Below are positions 51,534 through 60,652 of a stretch of 64,000 nt of DNA, in pieces (the stretch's first letter is position 1; each line of letters starts with the position of its first letter). A program made the translations under genes and the position numbers. Under the pieces are notes generated by a model. It did no database searches, had not been told where the DNA came from, and saw nothing but the letters and a program-made list of their open reading frames with translations. This stretch comes from Microbacterium yannicii (lineage in GTDB: Bacteria; Actinomycetota; Actinomycetes; Actinomycetales; Microbacteriaceae): assembly GCF_024055635.1 (NCBI RefSeq), contig NZ_JAMXMB010000025.1:1-64000 (forward strand), read 5' to 3'.

Positions 51534-52846
51534 CGCGGGCCACCGTTCTTCGGGCCGTTCGCAGTTCGCTCGGCGGCCTTCGCGGCCTTCGCCGCCTTCT
51601 TCGCCGCCGTTTGGGCCGCACTCTGCGCTGCCGCGACGCGGCGCGCCTCTTCGCGCGCGAGCGCACGCTGACGACGGGTGGGCGGCGGGTTGCGCTTGAC
51701 CTTGACGGCGCGACCGGAGTCGGCGACCTCGCTCATCGCGTTGGCGGCCGTGACTTCGTCGCGACGGGAGCGGAGGAAGAGGAACGTGATGATCCCCACG
51801 GCGAGCAGCGCATCGATGATGACGCCCCAGACGGGGAGCCACACGACGATCAGGGCCGCAGCGGCACCGACGGCGCCGGCCGCGGGCAGGGTGAGGATCC
51901 AGCCGACCATGATGCGGCCCGCGGTGCGCCACCGCACCTGTGAGCCCCGACGACCCAGGCCCGACCCGATCACCGAGCCCGACGCCACCTGAGTGGTCGA
52001 CAGCGCGAACCCGAGGGCGCTCGAGGCGAGGATCGTCGAGGCGGTCGACGCCTCGGCCGCGAAGCCCTGCGCGGGCTTGACCTCGGTCAGTCCCTTGCCG
52101 AGCGTGCGGATGATGCGCCAGCCGCCCATGTAGGTGCCCAGGGCGATCGTGATCGCGCAGGCGAACACCACCCACAGCTGCGGCTCGGGGTTCGACGCCG
52201 ACTGCAGGCCGGCGGTGATGAGCAGGAGCGTGATGATGCCCATCGTCTTCTGCGCGTCGTTGGTGCCGTGTGCGAGGGCGACGAGCGACGAGGTGAAGAT
52301 CTGCCCGAAGCGGAAGCCGTCGCGCCCGTCGGGCTTGCTGTCGTAGCGACGGGTGAGGACATACGCGAGCTTGGTGGCCGTGAACGCGATGATGCCCGCG
52401 GTCACCGGGGCGATGAACGCCGGCAGGATCACCTTGGACATGACCACGCCGAAGTTGACCGCCGTGAAGCCGACGCCGACGATGGTGGCACCGATGAGGC
52501 CGCCGAACAGCGCATGAGACGACGACGAGGGAAGACCCAGGAGCCACGTCAGCATGTTCCACGTGATGGCGCCGATGAGGCCGGCGAGGATGATCTCGGG
52601 AAAGATGTTCGCCGAGATCTGATCCTCGTTGATGATCCCGCCCGAGATGGTCTGAGCCACCTCTGTCGACAGGAACGCACCGACGAGGTTGAGCACCGCG
52701 GCGAGGAGCACGGCGGTCTTGGGCTTGAGCGCGCCGGTGGCGATCGGCGTCGCCATCGCGTTCGCCGTGTCGTGGAAGCCGTTCGTGAAGTCGAAGAACA
52801 GCGCCAGCGCTATCACCAGAACGATGATGAGGGTTGCGGTTTCCAC
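51530..52846 (-). CDS. pit: PiT family inorganic phosphate transporter
   Basis: A 438-residue proton-coupled phosphate/metal-phosphate symporter. The two PiT signatures are seen as FTNGFHDTANAMATPIATG (about 21-39) and, in the second half, ALAHGTNDAQKTMGI (about 210-225). About ten hydrophobic segments are present. The final ~60 residues are a cytoplasmic Arg/Lys/Ala-rich tail (AAQSAAQTAAKKAAKAAKAAE), which is unusual and resembles the basic linker of the overlapping downstream protein. It is divergent from the S9 peptidase gene. Confidence 0.93.
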   Translation of the reverse strand: METATLIIVLVIALALFFDFTNGFHDTANAMATPIATGALKPKTAVLLAAVLNLVGAFLSTEVAQTISGGIINEDQISANIFPEIILAGLIGAITWNMLTWLLGLPSSSSHALFGGLIGATIVGVGFTAVNFGVVMSKVILPAFIAPVTAGIIAFTATKLAYVLTRRYDSKPDGRDGFRFGQIFTSSLVALAHGTNDAQKTMGIITLLLITAGLQSASNPEPQLWVVFACAITIALGTYMGGWRIIRTLGKGLTEVKPAQGFAAEASTASTILASSALGFALSTTQVASGSVIGSGLGRRGSQVRWRTAGRIMVGWILTLPAAGAVGAAAALIVVWLPVWGVIIDALLAVGIITFLFLRSRRDEVTAANAMSEVADSGRAVKVKRNPPPTRRQRALAREEARRVAAAQSAAQTAAKKAAKAAKAAERTANGPKNGGPR

Positions 52847-52990
52847 CGTTCGCTTTCGGTGAGGAGGAGTGGAGAGATGGTGCCGACGAGATCGGCGCGA
52901 CGAACGAACAGTTCACCAAGGGTTCAGGTACCGGCAACCGGCCAGGAAGAATCCTACATCGGCGACCCTGACGGTCAACTCGGAGGCGAC

Positions 52991-52996
52991 TAGCGT
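52991..52996 (+). promoter_or_regulatory. -10 box (TAGCGT) of the S9 peptidase gene
   Basis: TAGCGT, six bases (ggaacg), GTG at 53003, no Shine-Dalgarno. It fixes an otherwise ambiguous start. Confidence 0.65.
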
Positions 52997-53002
52997 GGAA
53001 CG

Positions 53003-55147
53003 GTGACCCTCAGCGACCCCGTACCCGCCACATCCGCCCCTGACGCCGGCATCCGTCCCCCCGTCGCCGAGAGCAGGATCAGCGTCCGCTCGCACCACGG
53101 CGACGACGTCGAGGACCGCTACGAGTGGTTCCGCGCGAAGGAGGACGCCGCGGTCATCGCCCACCTCGAGGCCGAGAACGCGTACACGCAGCAGCGGACG
53201 GCCCACCTCGAGGGGCTCCGCGAGCGCATCTTCGGCGAGATCAAGGACCGCACGCTCGAGACCGACCTCTCGGTGCCCACGCGGCGGGGCGGCTGGTGGT
53301 ACTACGGACGCACGGTGGAGGGCAAGCAGTACGGCATCCAGTGCCGCGCCCCGCTCGCCTCCCCCGACGACTGGACCCCGCCCGAGCTCTCCCCCGACGT
53401 CGAGGTGCCCGGCGAGCAGATCCTGCTGGACGGCAACATCGAGGCCGACGGCCACGAGTTCTTCTCGCTCGGCAGCTTCGAGGTCTCCAACGACGGCACC
53501 CTGATGCTCTACGGCGTGGACGTCGCGGGCGACGAGCGCTACACGGTGCGCGTGCGCAACCTCGTCACGGGCGAGCAGCTGCCCGACGAGATCCCCGACA
53601 CGTTCGCCGGTTCGACCTTCTCCCCCGACGGCCGCTACATCGTCTACACCACCGTCGACGACGCGTGGCGGCCCGACACCGTATGGCTGCACGAGCTGGG
53701 CACCCCGGTCGCCGACGACGCGAAGCTGTTCCACGAGCCGGACGAGAAGTTCTGGGTGGGCGCCGGGTTCACGCGCAGCGACCGCTTCCTCGTGATCGGC
53801 CTGGGCTCGTCGATCACGTCGGAGGAATGGCTGCTGGATGCCGACGACCTGCGCGGCGAGCCGCGCGTCGTGTGGCCGCGCACCGAGGGGGTCGAGTACG
53901 ACTCCGACCACGCCGTCGTCGACGGCGAGGACGTGCTGTTCGTCCTCCACAACGACGGCGCCCTGGACTTCGAGCTGGTACGGGTGCCGGCATCCGATCC
54001 GACCGGCGAGCGCTCGGTCGTGATCCCCCACCGTCCCGGCGAGCGCCTGCTGGGCGTGTCGACGTTCCGCGACTGGGGCGTCGTCGGCTACCGCCGAGGA
54101 GGGCTCGCCCGGCTCGGCATGCTCGACTACGCGACCGGCGATGTGAGCGAGATCGCGTTCGACGAGCCGCTGTACTCCGTCGGCACGGGCGGCAACCCCG
54201 AATGGGCTCCGCCGCTCCTGCGCCTGGGCTACGGCTCGTTCGTCACGCCGGGCACCGTGTACGACCTCGACGTCGCCACACGCGAGCTGCACCTGCGCAA
54301 GCGCCAGCCGGTGCTGGGCGGCTACGAGCCCGACGAGTACGCGCAGGCGCGCGTCTGGGCGACCGCGCAGGACGGCACGCAGATCCCCATCTCGCTCGTC
54401 TACAAGCGGTCGTTCGGCGACGCGGGCGCCGCGCCGCGCCCCGTGCACCTGTACGGCTACGGGTCGTACGAGCACTCCATCGAACCCGGATTCTCGGTCC
54501 CGCGCCTGTCGGAGCTCGACCGCGGCGTCGTGTTCGCGGTCGCCCACGTGCGCGGCGGCGGCGAGATGGGGCGTCAGTGGTACGAGGACGGCAAGCTGCT
54601 CAGCAAGCGCAACACGTTCACGGACTTCGTCGACTGCGCCCTGCACCTCATCGACCGCGGATTCACGACGCCCGCGCAGCTGGTCGCCGAGGGCGGCTCG
54701 GCCGGCGGCCTGCTGATGGGCGCAGTGTCGAACCTCGCGCCGGAGCTCTTCGCCGGCGTCCTCGCCGACGTGCCGTTCGTCGACGCGCTGACGACGATCC
54801 TCGACCCGTCGCTGCCGCTCACCGTCATCGAGTGGGACGAGTGGGGGGATCCGCTGCACAACGCGGACGTCTACGCCTACATGAAGTCCTACTCGCCGTA
54901 CGAGAACGTGCGGACGGATGCCGCGTACCCGCGCATCCTCGCCGTCACGTCGCTCAACGACACCCGCGTGCTGTACGTCGAGCCGGCCAAGTGGGTGGCG
55001 CGCCTGCGCGAAGTCGGCGCCGACGCGCTGCTGAAGTGCGAGATGGTGGCCGGCCACGGTGGCGTCAGCGGGCGCTACAACGCCTGGCGCGAGCGCGCGT
55101 TCGAGCTCGCCTGGCTGCTGGACGTCCTCGGCGTCGCCGACGCCTGA
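53003..55147 (+). CDS. ptrB: S9 family peptidase, oligopeptidase B type
   Basis: A 714-residue cytoplasmic serine peptidase that cuts small peptides after basic residues. The beta-propeller domain spans about 75-420, and the alpha/beta hydrolase domain follows. The nucleophile is Ser in AEGGSAGGLLMGAV (near 557), the GGSxGG motif of prolyl oligopeptidases; RGGGEMGRQWYEDGKL (about 516-531) is also typical. The Asp is in SLNDTRVLYVEP (near 650) and the His in VAGHGGVSGRYN (near 686). The length matches oligopeptidase B. A GTG start at 53003 is set by the TAGCGT box six bases upstream. A very strong terminator follows. Confidence 0.92.
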   Translation: MTLSDPVPATSAPDAGIRPPVAESRISVRSHHGDDVEDRYEWFRAKEDAAVIAHLEAENAYTQQRTAHLEGLRERIFGEIKDRTLETDLSVPTRRGGWWYYGRTVEGKQYGIQCRAPLASPDDWTPPELSPDVEVPGEQILLDGNIEADGHEFFSLGSFEVSNDGTLMLYGVDVAGDERYTVRVRNLVTGEQLPDEIPDTFAGSTFSPDGRYIVYTTVDDAWRPDTVWLHELGTPVADDAKLFHEPDEKFWVGAGFTRSDRFLVIGLGSSITSEEWLLDADDLRGEPRVVWPRTEGVEYDSDHAVVDGEDVLFVLHNDGALDFELVRVPASDPTGERSVVIPHRPGERLLGVSTFRDWGVVGYRRGGLARLGMLDYATGDVSEIAFDEPLYSVGTGGNPEWAPPLLRLGYGSFVTPGTVYDLDVATRELHLRKRQPVLGGYEPDEYAQARVWATAQDGTQIPISLVYKRSFGDAGAAPRPVHLYGYGSYEHSIEPGFSVPRLSELDRGVVFAVAHVRGGGEMGRQWYEDGKLLSKRNTFTDFVDCALHLIDRGFTTPAQLVAEGGSAGGLLMGAVSNLAPELFAGVLADVPFVDALTTILDPSLPLTVIEWDEWGDPLHNADVYAYMKSYSPYENVRTDAAYPRILAVTSLNDTRVLYVEPAKWVARLREVGADALLKCEMVAGHGGVSGRYNAWRERAFELAWLLDVLGVADA

Positions 55148-55267
55148 GAGCCGACCGGTCCGGCGCGCATCGAACCAAGGGATCTGCGCCGAGAGCGAGG
55201 ACGTCGTCCCGGGTTTCGGCGGGGATCCCCCGGCTCGGTGATCCGCGCGGCCGCGCGACGCGAGGAT

Positions 55268-55300
55268 GGGACGGATGCCGCGGGCCGCGGCATCCGTCCC
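55268..55300. terminator. Bidirectional terminator, 15-bp GGATGCC-type stem
   Basis: GGGACGGATGCCGCG and its exact complement CGCGGCATCCGTCCC around a three-base loop, between the convergent S9 peptidase and pfkA genes. Confidence 0.85.
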
Positions 55301-55324
55301 GCCGTCGAGTTCCCCGCGGGCCGG

Positions 55325-56353
55325 TCAGCCGAAGAGGGCGGCGGCTTCCTCATAGCGGTACAGCGGGACGGTGTTGAGCTCGCCGAGCGCCTCGGCGAAG
55401 GGCACGCGCACGATGTCGGTGCCGCGCATCGCGACCATCTGGCCCCAGGCGCCGTCGACGACGGCGTCGGCGGCGTGCAGCCCCAGGCGCGTGGCCAGCA
55501 CGCGGTCGAAGCCGGACGGCGATCCGCCGCGCTGGATGTGGCCGAGCACGGTCGAGCGCGTCTCGATGCCGGTGCGCAGCTCGATCTCGGGCGCGAGGAC
55601 CTCGCTGATGCCGCCCAGGCGCGGACGGTTGAACGCGTCGAGGCCCTTGTCGCTGAACGCCTCGTCCATGCCGGTGAGCGTGAAGCCCTCCGAGACCACG
55701 ACGAGCGGCGCGCGCCCGCGGTCGTGGGCCTTCGTGACCTGGGCGCAGATCTCGTCGATCGACATGGGCACCTCGGGGATGCAGATGGCGTGGGCGCCGG
55801 CGGCCATGCCGGCGTGCAGGGCGATCCACCCGACGTGGCGCCCCATGACCTCGGCGACCATGCAGCGCTGGTGCGAGTCGCCGGTCGTGCGCAGGCGGTC
55901 CATCGCGTCGGTGGCGATGTTCACGGCGGTGTCGAAGCCGAACGAGTAGTCGGTGGCGCGGAGGTCGTTGTCGATGGTCTTGGGCACGCCCAGGACGTTG
56001 ATGCCGTCGTTCGCGAGGCGGTTGGCCGCCGCCAGGGTGCCCTCGCCCCCGATCGCGATGATGCCGTCGATGCGGTGGCCGTACATCGTCTTCGCGATGT
56101 TCTCGGCGCCGCCGCGCGGACCCTCGTAAGGGTTCGTGCGGCTGGTGCCGAGGATCGTGCCGCCGACCTTCGACAGCCCCTTCACCTCGTGACGCGTGAG
56201 CGGGAAGAAGTCGCCGTCGACGACACCCCGCCAGCCGTCGCGGATGCCGACGAACTCGAGGTCGTACGTGGTCGTGCCCTTGAGCACGACGCCACGGATG
56301 ACCGCGTTCAGTCCGGGGCAATCGCCGCCGCTCGTCAGGATGCCGATCTTCAT
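55325..56353 (-). CDS. pfkA: 6-phosphofructokinase
   Basis: Phosphorylates fructose 6-phosphate in glycolysis. The 342-residue protein is the group III type common in actinobacteria. The nucleotide region is GILTSGGDCPGLNAVIRG (about 4-21), the active-site GGEGTLAAANRL (about 102-113) has Glu where classical ATP enzymes have Asp, and the substrate loop is PKTIDNDL (about 122-129). GRHVGWIAL and IQRGGSPSGFDR follow. Whether it uses ATP or pyrophosphate is not fully decided by these motifs; GGEGT points to ATP. The ATG at 56353 begins exactly at the family start, with GAGGAA about eight bases upstream. Confidence 0.94.
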   Translation of the reverse strand: MKIGILTSGGDCPGLNAVIRGVVLKGTTTYDLEFVGIRDGWRGVVDGDFFPLTRHEVKGLSKVGGTILGTSRTNPYEGPRGGAENIAKTMYGHRIDGIIAIGGEGTLAAANRLANDGINVLGVPKTIDNDLRATDYSFGFDTAVNIATDAMDRLRTTGDSHQRCMVAEVMGRHVGWIALHAGMAAGAHAICIPEVPMSIDEICAQVTKAHDRGRAPLVVVSEGFTLTGMDEAFSDKGLDAFNRPRLGGISEVLAPEIELRTGIETRSTVLGHIQRGGSPSGFDRVLATRLGLHAADAVVDGAWGQMVAMRGTDIVRVPFAEALGELNTVPLYRYEEAAALFG

Positions 56354-56463
56354 AGCTGTGTTCCTCGCTGTCGGGTGAAGAGAGTCGGCGACGCTGCCTC
56401 CCCCGACATTAGTGCCGGGCGGCCCGCCCTGCCACACGGATCGCTCGGGTCCGCACCGACGAC

Positions 56464-56493
56464 GAAGGGCGGCGCGAACCCGCGCCGCCCTTC
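56464..56493 (-). terminator. Terminator after the SNF2 helicase gene
   Basis: GAAGGGCGGCGCG pairs perfectly (13 bp) with CGCGCCGCCCTTC around a four-base loop, 14 bp past the helicase stop. Confidence 0.8.
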
Positions 56494-56506
56494 CCCGGTA
56501 TGCGGA

Positions 56507-58660
56507 CTACGCCCCGCCGAGCGCCTGCCGCAGCACGTGCATGAGCGCCGACAGCTGAACCGAGTCGCTCGACTGCGGGTCGACGGCCTCACCGTCGAGC
56601 GCCCGCGCCGCGAGCCCCTGCTTCGAGTCGATCAGCTCGGCGATCTTCGTGTCGATCGTGTGCGCCGCGATGATGCGCCACGCCGTGACCGGCTCGTCCT
56701 GACCGATGCGGTGCACGCGGTCGATGGCCTGCGTCTGCTCGGCCGCGGTCCAGGAGAGCTCGGCGAGCACGACGTTCGACGATGCCTGCATGTTCACGCC
56801 GACGCCTGCAGCGGTGAGCGAGCAGACCGCGATGCCGACGTCGGGATCGTTGTTGAACGCGTCGATCGCGCCCTGGCGCGCGACAGACGTCTGATCGCCG
56901 CGCAGCGACACGGTCTTGAGCCCTGCCGCGGCGAAGTGCGCCTCGGCGGCATCCATGACGTCGATGTGCTTGGCGAAGAACACGACCTTGCCGACGGAGC
57001 GCTGCAGCTGCACCGCGTAGTCGGCTGCGAGCACGGCCTTGGCCTGACCGATCTTGCGCACCATCGTGAAGACGTTCTCGGATCCCGTGCCGGCGGCCTT
57101 GGACTCCTCGAGCTCGTTCTGCGCCACCAGGCGCACGATGTCGTCGTCGATGTGGCCGGGACCGTGGCCGCGGTCGCCGCGGGCCTCGATGATGCGGCGG
57201 TAGCGGGCGGCGAGCCGCTCGCCGAGCTCGCGCTCGGCCTGACGGATCGAGCGGCCGAATTCGTCGTCGAGCTGCACGGGCAGGTCGGCGATCAGCTTGT
57301 CGGGCAGATCGGCGGCGACATCCTTCTTCTTGCGCCGCACGATCCCCATCGAGATGACGGCGTCGCGCGCCTCGGGGTAGAACGCCTTGTCGGCCGGCGT
57401 CAGGCCGGTCTCGTCGAGCTTCTCCATGAGCTCCGAACCCGGCTTCTCGCCGTTGGTCCAGCCCAGGAAGCGCCAGATCGCGTCGAAGTCCTCGACGTCG
57501 TTGATGAGCGGCGTGCCGGTGAGGGCCAGCAGGAGCGGATCGCGCACCTGCTCGCGGATGCGCGTCGCCAGGGCGAGCACGTTCTGCGATCGCTGCGACG
57601 TGAGGTTCTTGATGAAGTGCGCCTCGTCGACGACCATGCCCTTGAGCCCGATCGAGCTGAGCCACGAGAGGTGGCGGTCGAGGATCTCGTAGTTGACGAT
57701 GAACACGTCGGCGAACGCGTCGATGTCTTCGCCGTCGCCCTGGATCACCGTCGCGCGACGGTGCGGCGTCCAGCGCTCGACCTCGCGGGCCCAGTTCATC
57801 TTCACGACGTTGGGAACGACGGCCAGCAGCGGGTACGCGTTGGCGACGGATGCCGCGAGCACCGACTCCGCGGTCTTGCCGAGGCCCGGCTCATCGGCGA
57901 GGAGGAAGGTGCGGTGTCCCGCACGCACGGACTCGAGGAACCGTGACTGGTGGGGCATCACCTCGAGACCCCGGGGCGACAGGCGGTCGAACTCGGGCAC
58001 GGGCGGAAGCTCCATGGTGGCGCTGCCGCCGCCGGCGCCGGTCTCGAACGCCTTGTACAGCGGGCCCATGAGCTCCCAGCTGTCCAGACGGCGACGAGGC
58101 GTCTCTTTGGACGGACGCGCCGACAGGTCGGGCGCGAGGAAGGGGTTCGCCTCGCGGCGCGCCACCACCTGCTGCGGCACCACCTGGCGCTCGACGAGCG
58201 CGGCAGGAACGACGGGCGTCGCGACCGGCGCGACGTCGGTGATAATCAGCTCGTCCGGTGCGAGCTCGGCGCCCGACTCGAGCAGCCAGTCCCGCCGCAT
58301 GCGACGCGCGACCGGCGAGGCGGCCTGATCGACCTCGAGCAGCTGGATGAGCGACGTGTCGCGGGCGGCCGTCTTCGCGAGGATGGTGGCGACGCCGTCG
58401 AGCCGCTTCAGCAGCTCTGCGCGCGCGGCATCCGTCAGCTCAGTGTCGCCCTTCACCCGGGCGCGCTCCTCGCGCACCAGGAACGCGATGACCTGGAACT
58501 TGACGCGGTTGGTCGGCCCGAGCTTCCCGCGCTGGGCCTTTGCCTCGACCTCGCGCACCTTGCGGGCGAGGATCGGGATGATGGGCGCCTCGTCGTCGCG
58601 ACGTGCGGACGAGGTCTTGCGGCGACGCTGCGCCGTCTGGGCGGGTGCCGTGGTCGGCAT
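56507..58660 (-). CDS. SNF2-family DEAD/DEAH helicase (SMARCAL1-like)
   Basis: A 717-residue DNA-dependent ATPase. An N-terminal ~180-residue extension of unknown role precedes the helicase core. Motif I is DEPGLGKT (256-263, with Asp-Glu-Pro where Ala-Asp-Glu-x is usual), motif II is DEAH (345-348), and motif III is TGTP (381-384). The second RecA lobe ends with motif VI QAIDRVHRIGQD (near 665-676). The overall layout resembles the SMARCAL1 annealing-helicase/bacterial SNF2 group. It has a strong AGGAGGAGC ribosome site before the ATG. No methylase or nuclease gene of a known defence system is adjacent, so housekeeping DNA remodelling or repair is the better guess. Confidence 0.9.
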   Translation of the reverse strand: MPTTAPAQTAQRRRKTSSARRDDEAPIIPILARKVREVEAKAQRGKLGPTNRVKFQVIAFLVREERARVKGDTELTDAARAELLKRLDGVATILAKTAARDTSLIQLLEVDQAASPVARRMRRDWLLESGAELAPDELIITDVAPVATPVVPAALVERQVVPQQVVARREANPFLAPDLSARPSKETPRRRLDSWELMGPLYKAFETGAGGGSATMELPPVPEFDRLSPRGLEVMPHQSRFLESVRAGHRTFLLADEPGLGKTAESVLAASVANAYPLLAVVPNVVKMNWAREVERWTPHRRATVIQGDGEDIDAFADVFIVNYEILDRHLSWLSSIGLKGMVVDEAHFIKNLTSQRSQNVLALATRIREQVRDPLLLALTGTPLINDVEDFDAIWRFLGWTNGEKPGSELMEKLDETGLTPADKAFYPEARDAVISMGIVRRKKKDVAADLPDKLIADLPVQLDDEFGRSIRQAERELGERLAARYRRIIEARGDRGHGPGHIDDDIVRLVAQNELEESKAAGTGSENVFTMVRKIGQAKAVLAADYAVQLQRSVGKVVFFAKHIDVMDAAEAHFAAAGLKTVSLRGDQTSVARQGAIDAFNNDPDVGIAVCSLTAAGVGVNMQASSNVVLAELSWTAAEQTQAIDRVHRIGQDEPVTAWRIIAAHTIDTKIAELIDSKQGLAARALDGEAVDPQSSDSVQLSALMHVLRQALGGA

Positions 58661-58922
58661 GCTCCTCCTGAGCGTGAGTGCCGGTTCGGGACCGGCGAGG
58701 ATCGGATGACACCGATGGTTCTGCGTGCTCCCGCGGGCGGCGCGAACGCCGTCGCGAACGCGGGATCGGGGACATTGCGCCGACGGTCGCGGGCACTCGC
58801 TTCTGCGAGCTGCGACATCGTCAGCGGTTCTTCCCTCCGGCCATTCTATGCGACGAGCGCCCTGTCGAGGGAAGCGGGCCCGCCGAAGGGATGCAGATTC
58901 GAGACACAGACGCCCGCGGGGG

Positions 58923-59567
58923 TTACCCGAAGAGCGTTGCGACCACGTCCTCGGTATAGCCGTCGGGCGCGAAGTTGATCCAGGCCGTCGTCACCACCGC
59001 GCCGTCGCCGACGTAGTGCGTCTCGCCGCGGGTGTACTCCTTGTCGTCGAGCGTGACGCCCTTCTGCTCGATCCGGCACACGGTGCCGTCGCCGAGCGCC
59101 TCGCAGCCGAAGCCGGCCGCCGGGAGGGCCGTGAGGATCGCGGCGGCCTGATCGTCGTCGATCACCGTGACGTTCGTCGCGAGGCCGTACTCGCTCGGCT
59201 GGCCCCACGAGCAGCGCAGCGTCGGAGCGCCGCCATGGATGATCTCGAGCAGGTCGGCGTTCTCGGTCGACAGCATCGTGACGCCGGGGTCGTTCAGCGG
59301 CGGGTTGGCCGACTGGAGACTCGCGAGCATGGCGTCGGAGTAGATCTCCTCGCACGCCGTGGGGAGCTCGAAGTCGGCCTGCGGCTTCTGGGTCTCGATC
59401 GGCGAGACGGAAGGGGACGGGGTCGTGTCCTTCATCGTGATCGACGGGCTGCTCGAGGGCGTCGCCGCCGGCTCCGGACGGCATCCGCTGACGACGACCA
59501 CGAGCGCGATCAGCGCGACGCACCCGACCGCGACCCGCTTCGCCCGGCTCTGCTGGACCGTTCCCAC
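58923..59567 (-). CDS. Hypothetical lipoprotein
   Basis: A 214-residue lipoprotein that I cannot assign to a family. The signal peptide ends in VVSGC, with the anchored Cys at residue 29. A Ser/Thr/Pro-rich spacer (about 30-65) follows, then a compact globular domain with four cysteines (in TACEEIYS, LRCSWGQ, FGCEALG and TVCRIEQ) that probably pair as two disulfides outside the cell. The GTG at 59567 lies a few bases after GAGAGGACGGG. It stands alone on the minus strand, downstream of a GDPD gene. Function unknown. Confidence 0.8.
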   Translation of the reverse strand: MGTVQQSRAKRVAVGCVALIALVVVVSGCRPEPAATPSSSPSITMKDTTPSPSVSPIETQKPQADFELPTACEEIYSDAMLASLQSANPPLNDPGVTMLSTENADLLEIIHGGAPTLRCSWGQPSEYGLATNVTVIDDDQAAAILTALPAAGFGCEALGDGTVCRIEQKGVTLDDKEYTRGETHYVGDGAVVTTAWINFAPDGYTEDVVATLFG

Positions 59568-59676
59568 GTCACCCGTCCTCTCGCGCCGCCACGGGACGCC
59601 GCGATATGAACCCTAACGAGAGGGATGACGGGATGCCGCGGGCCACGCCGCGGCTGCCGCGTCACGCCGGAGCAGC

Positions 59677-60573
59677 TCAAGGCCCGGCGTAGGCGCTCTG
59701 CCATTCCGAAAGCGTGTGAGGATCGTCGGTCACGATCCCGTCGACGCCGAGCGCGGTGACGGCATCCCACTGCGTGTCGCTGTTGAGCGTGTACACAACC
59801 ACACGGGCGCCGGCCGCATGCAGCTCGTCCACAATCCCCGGGCGCGCCAGCACCGCCTTGCGGCTGACCACCACGCCGCGGGCGCCCGACTCGGCGACAG
59901 CGCTGACGACGTCCGACGGCAGTTGCTTGAGGATGAGCAGGCGCGAGAGCACGTCCGACTCGGCCGCGGCGAGCGCCAGGGTGCGCGCGTCGAAGCTCGC
60001 GAACACCACCCGGGATTCCAGCGCGCGTGCGGCGACCTCGGCCACCGCCGCGTCGACGGCCGCGGCATCCCATCCGCCCTTCAGCTCGACGATCGCGCGC
60101 CCATCGGCCGCGAGCAGCGCATCGAGGAACTCGGTGAACGTCGGCACCGGGGTTCCGGCATAGGCGGGATCGAACCACGATCCGGCATCGAGGGCGCGCA
60201 CATCGGCGAGGGCCAGCGAGGCGAGTCGCCCGTGGCCGTCGGTGGTGCGGTCGACGGTCTTGTCGTGCATCAGCACCGGGTGCCGGTCCGCGGTCAGCGC
60301 GACGTCGACCTCGACGTAGTCGAATCCCGCGTCGAGGGCGGCGGTGATGGCGGGGAGCGTGTTCTCGGGCGCCGTGGCCGCCCCGCCGCGATGGCTTGCG
60401 ATGAATGCGGCGTCGCCAGGCGTTCTCTCGTCACCCATCAGCTCACGCGAACTGACGCGCGCGGGTGTCGCGCCGAGGACGGCGATGACGATGCTCGCGA
60501 TGGCGAGCACGCACATGACGGACAGGGCGTGGATCCGGTCGCGCGAGCGATCGGATGCCGCGGAGTAGGGCAT
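59677..60573 (-). CDS. Membrane-anchored glycerophosphodiester phosphodiesterase
   Basis: A 298-residue GDPD-family enzyme that hydrolyses glycerophosphodiesters to glycerol phosphate and an alcohol. An N-terminal hydrophobic helix (about 16-36) acts as anchor or signal. The catalytic block is SHRGGAATAPENTLPA (about 59-74), with His60, Arg61 and Glu70, followed by EVDVALTADRHPVLMHD (about 88-104), which holds the metal acids and second His. WFDPAYAGTPVPTFTEFL is also typical. It probably works outside the membrane to recover glycerol phosphate from lipids or teichoic acids. Lipoprotein and coaBC genes flank it. Confidence 0.92.
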   Translation of the reverse strand: MPYSAASDRSRDRIHALSVMCVLAIASIVIAVLGATPARVSSRELMGDERTPGDAAFIASHRGGAATAPENTLPAITAALDAGFDYVEVDVALTADRHPVLMHDKTVDRTTDGHGRLASLALADVRALDAGSWFDPAYAGTPVPTFTEFLDALLAADGRAIVELKGGWDAAAVDAAVAEVAARALESRVVFASFDARTLALAAAESDVLSRLLILKQLPSDVVSAVAESGARGVVVSRKAVLARPGIVDELHAAGARVVVYTLNSDTQWDAVTALGVDGIVTDDPHTLSEWQSAYAGP

Positions 60574-60595
60574 CGGGCATGTCCTCCGAGGTCGT

Positions 60596-60621
60596 GCACC
60601 ACGTCATCGTCGACGTGGTGC
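60596..60621 (-). terminator. coaBC terminator, 10-bp stem
   Basis: GCACCACGTC pairs perfectly with GACGTGGTGC around six bases, 32 bp past the coaBC stop. Confidence 0.7.
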
Positions 60622-60652
60622 GGACCACTCTACATGCGCCGTTACTGTTTCG

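Noticed and set aside
55238..57946. A 902-codon open frame on the plus strand, opposite pfkA and the SNF2 gene
   Set aside because: It spans two genes on the other strand and the terminator between them, has low-complexity composition and no recognisable domain.
56507..58660. The SNF2 helicase as part of a DISARM- or Zorya-like defence system
   Set aside because: No methylase, nuclease or other defence gene lies beside it; the neighbours are pfkA and a lipoprotein gene.
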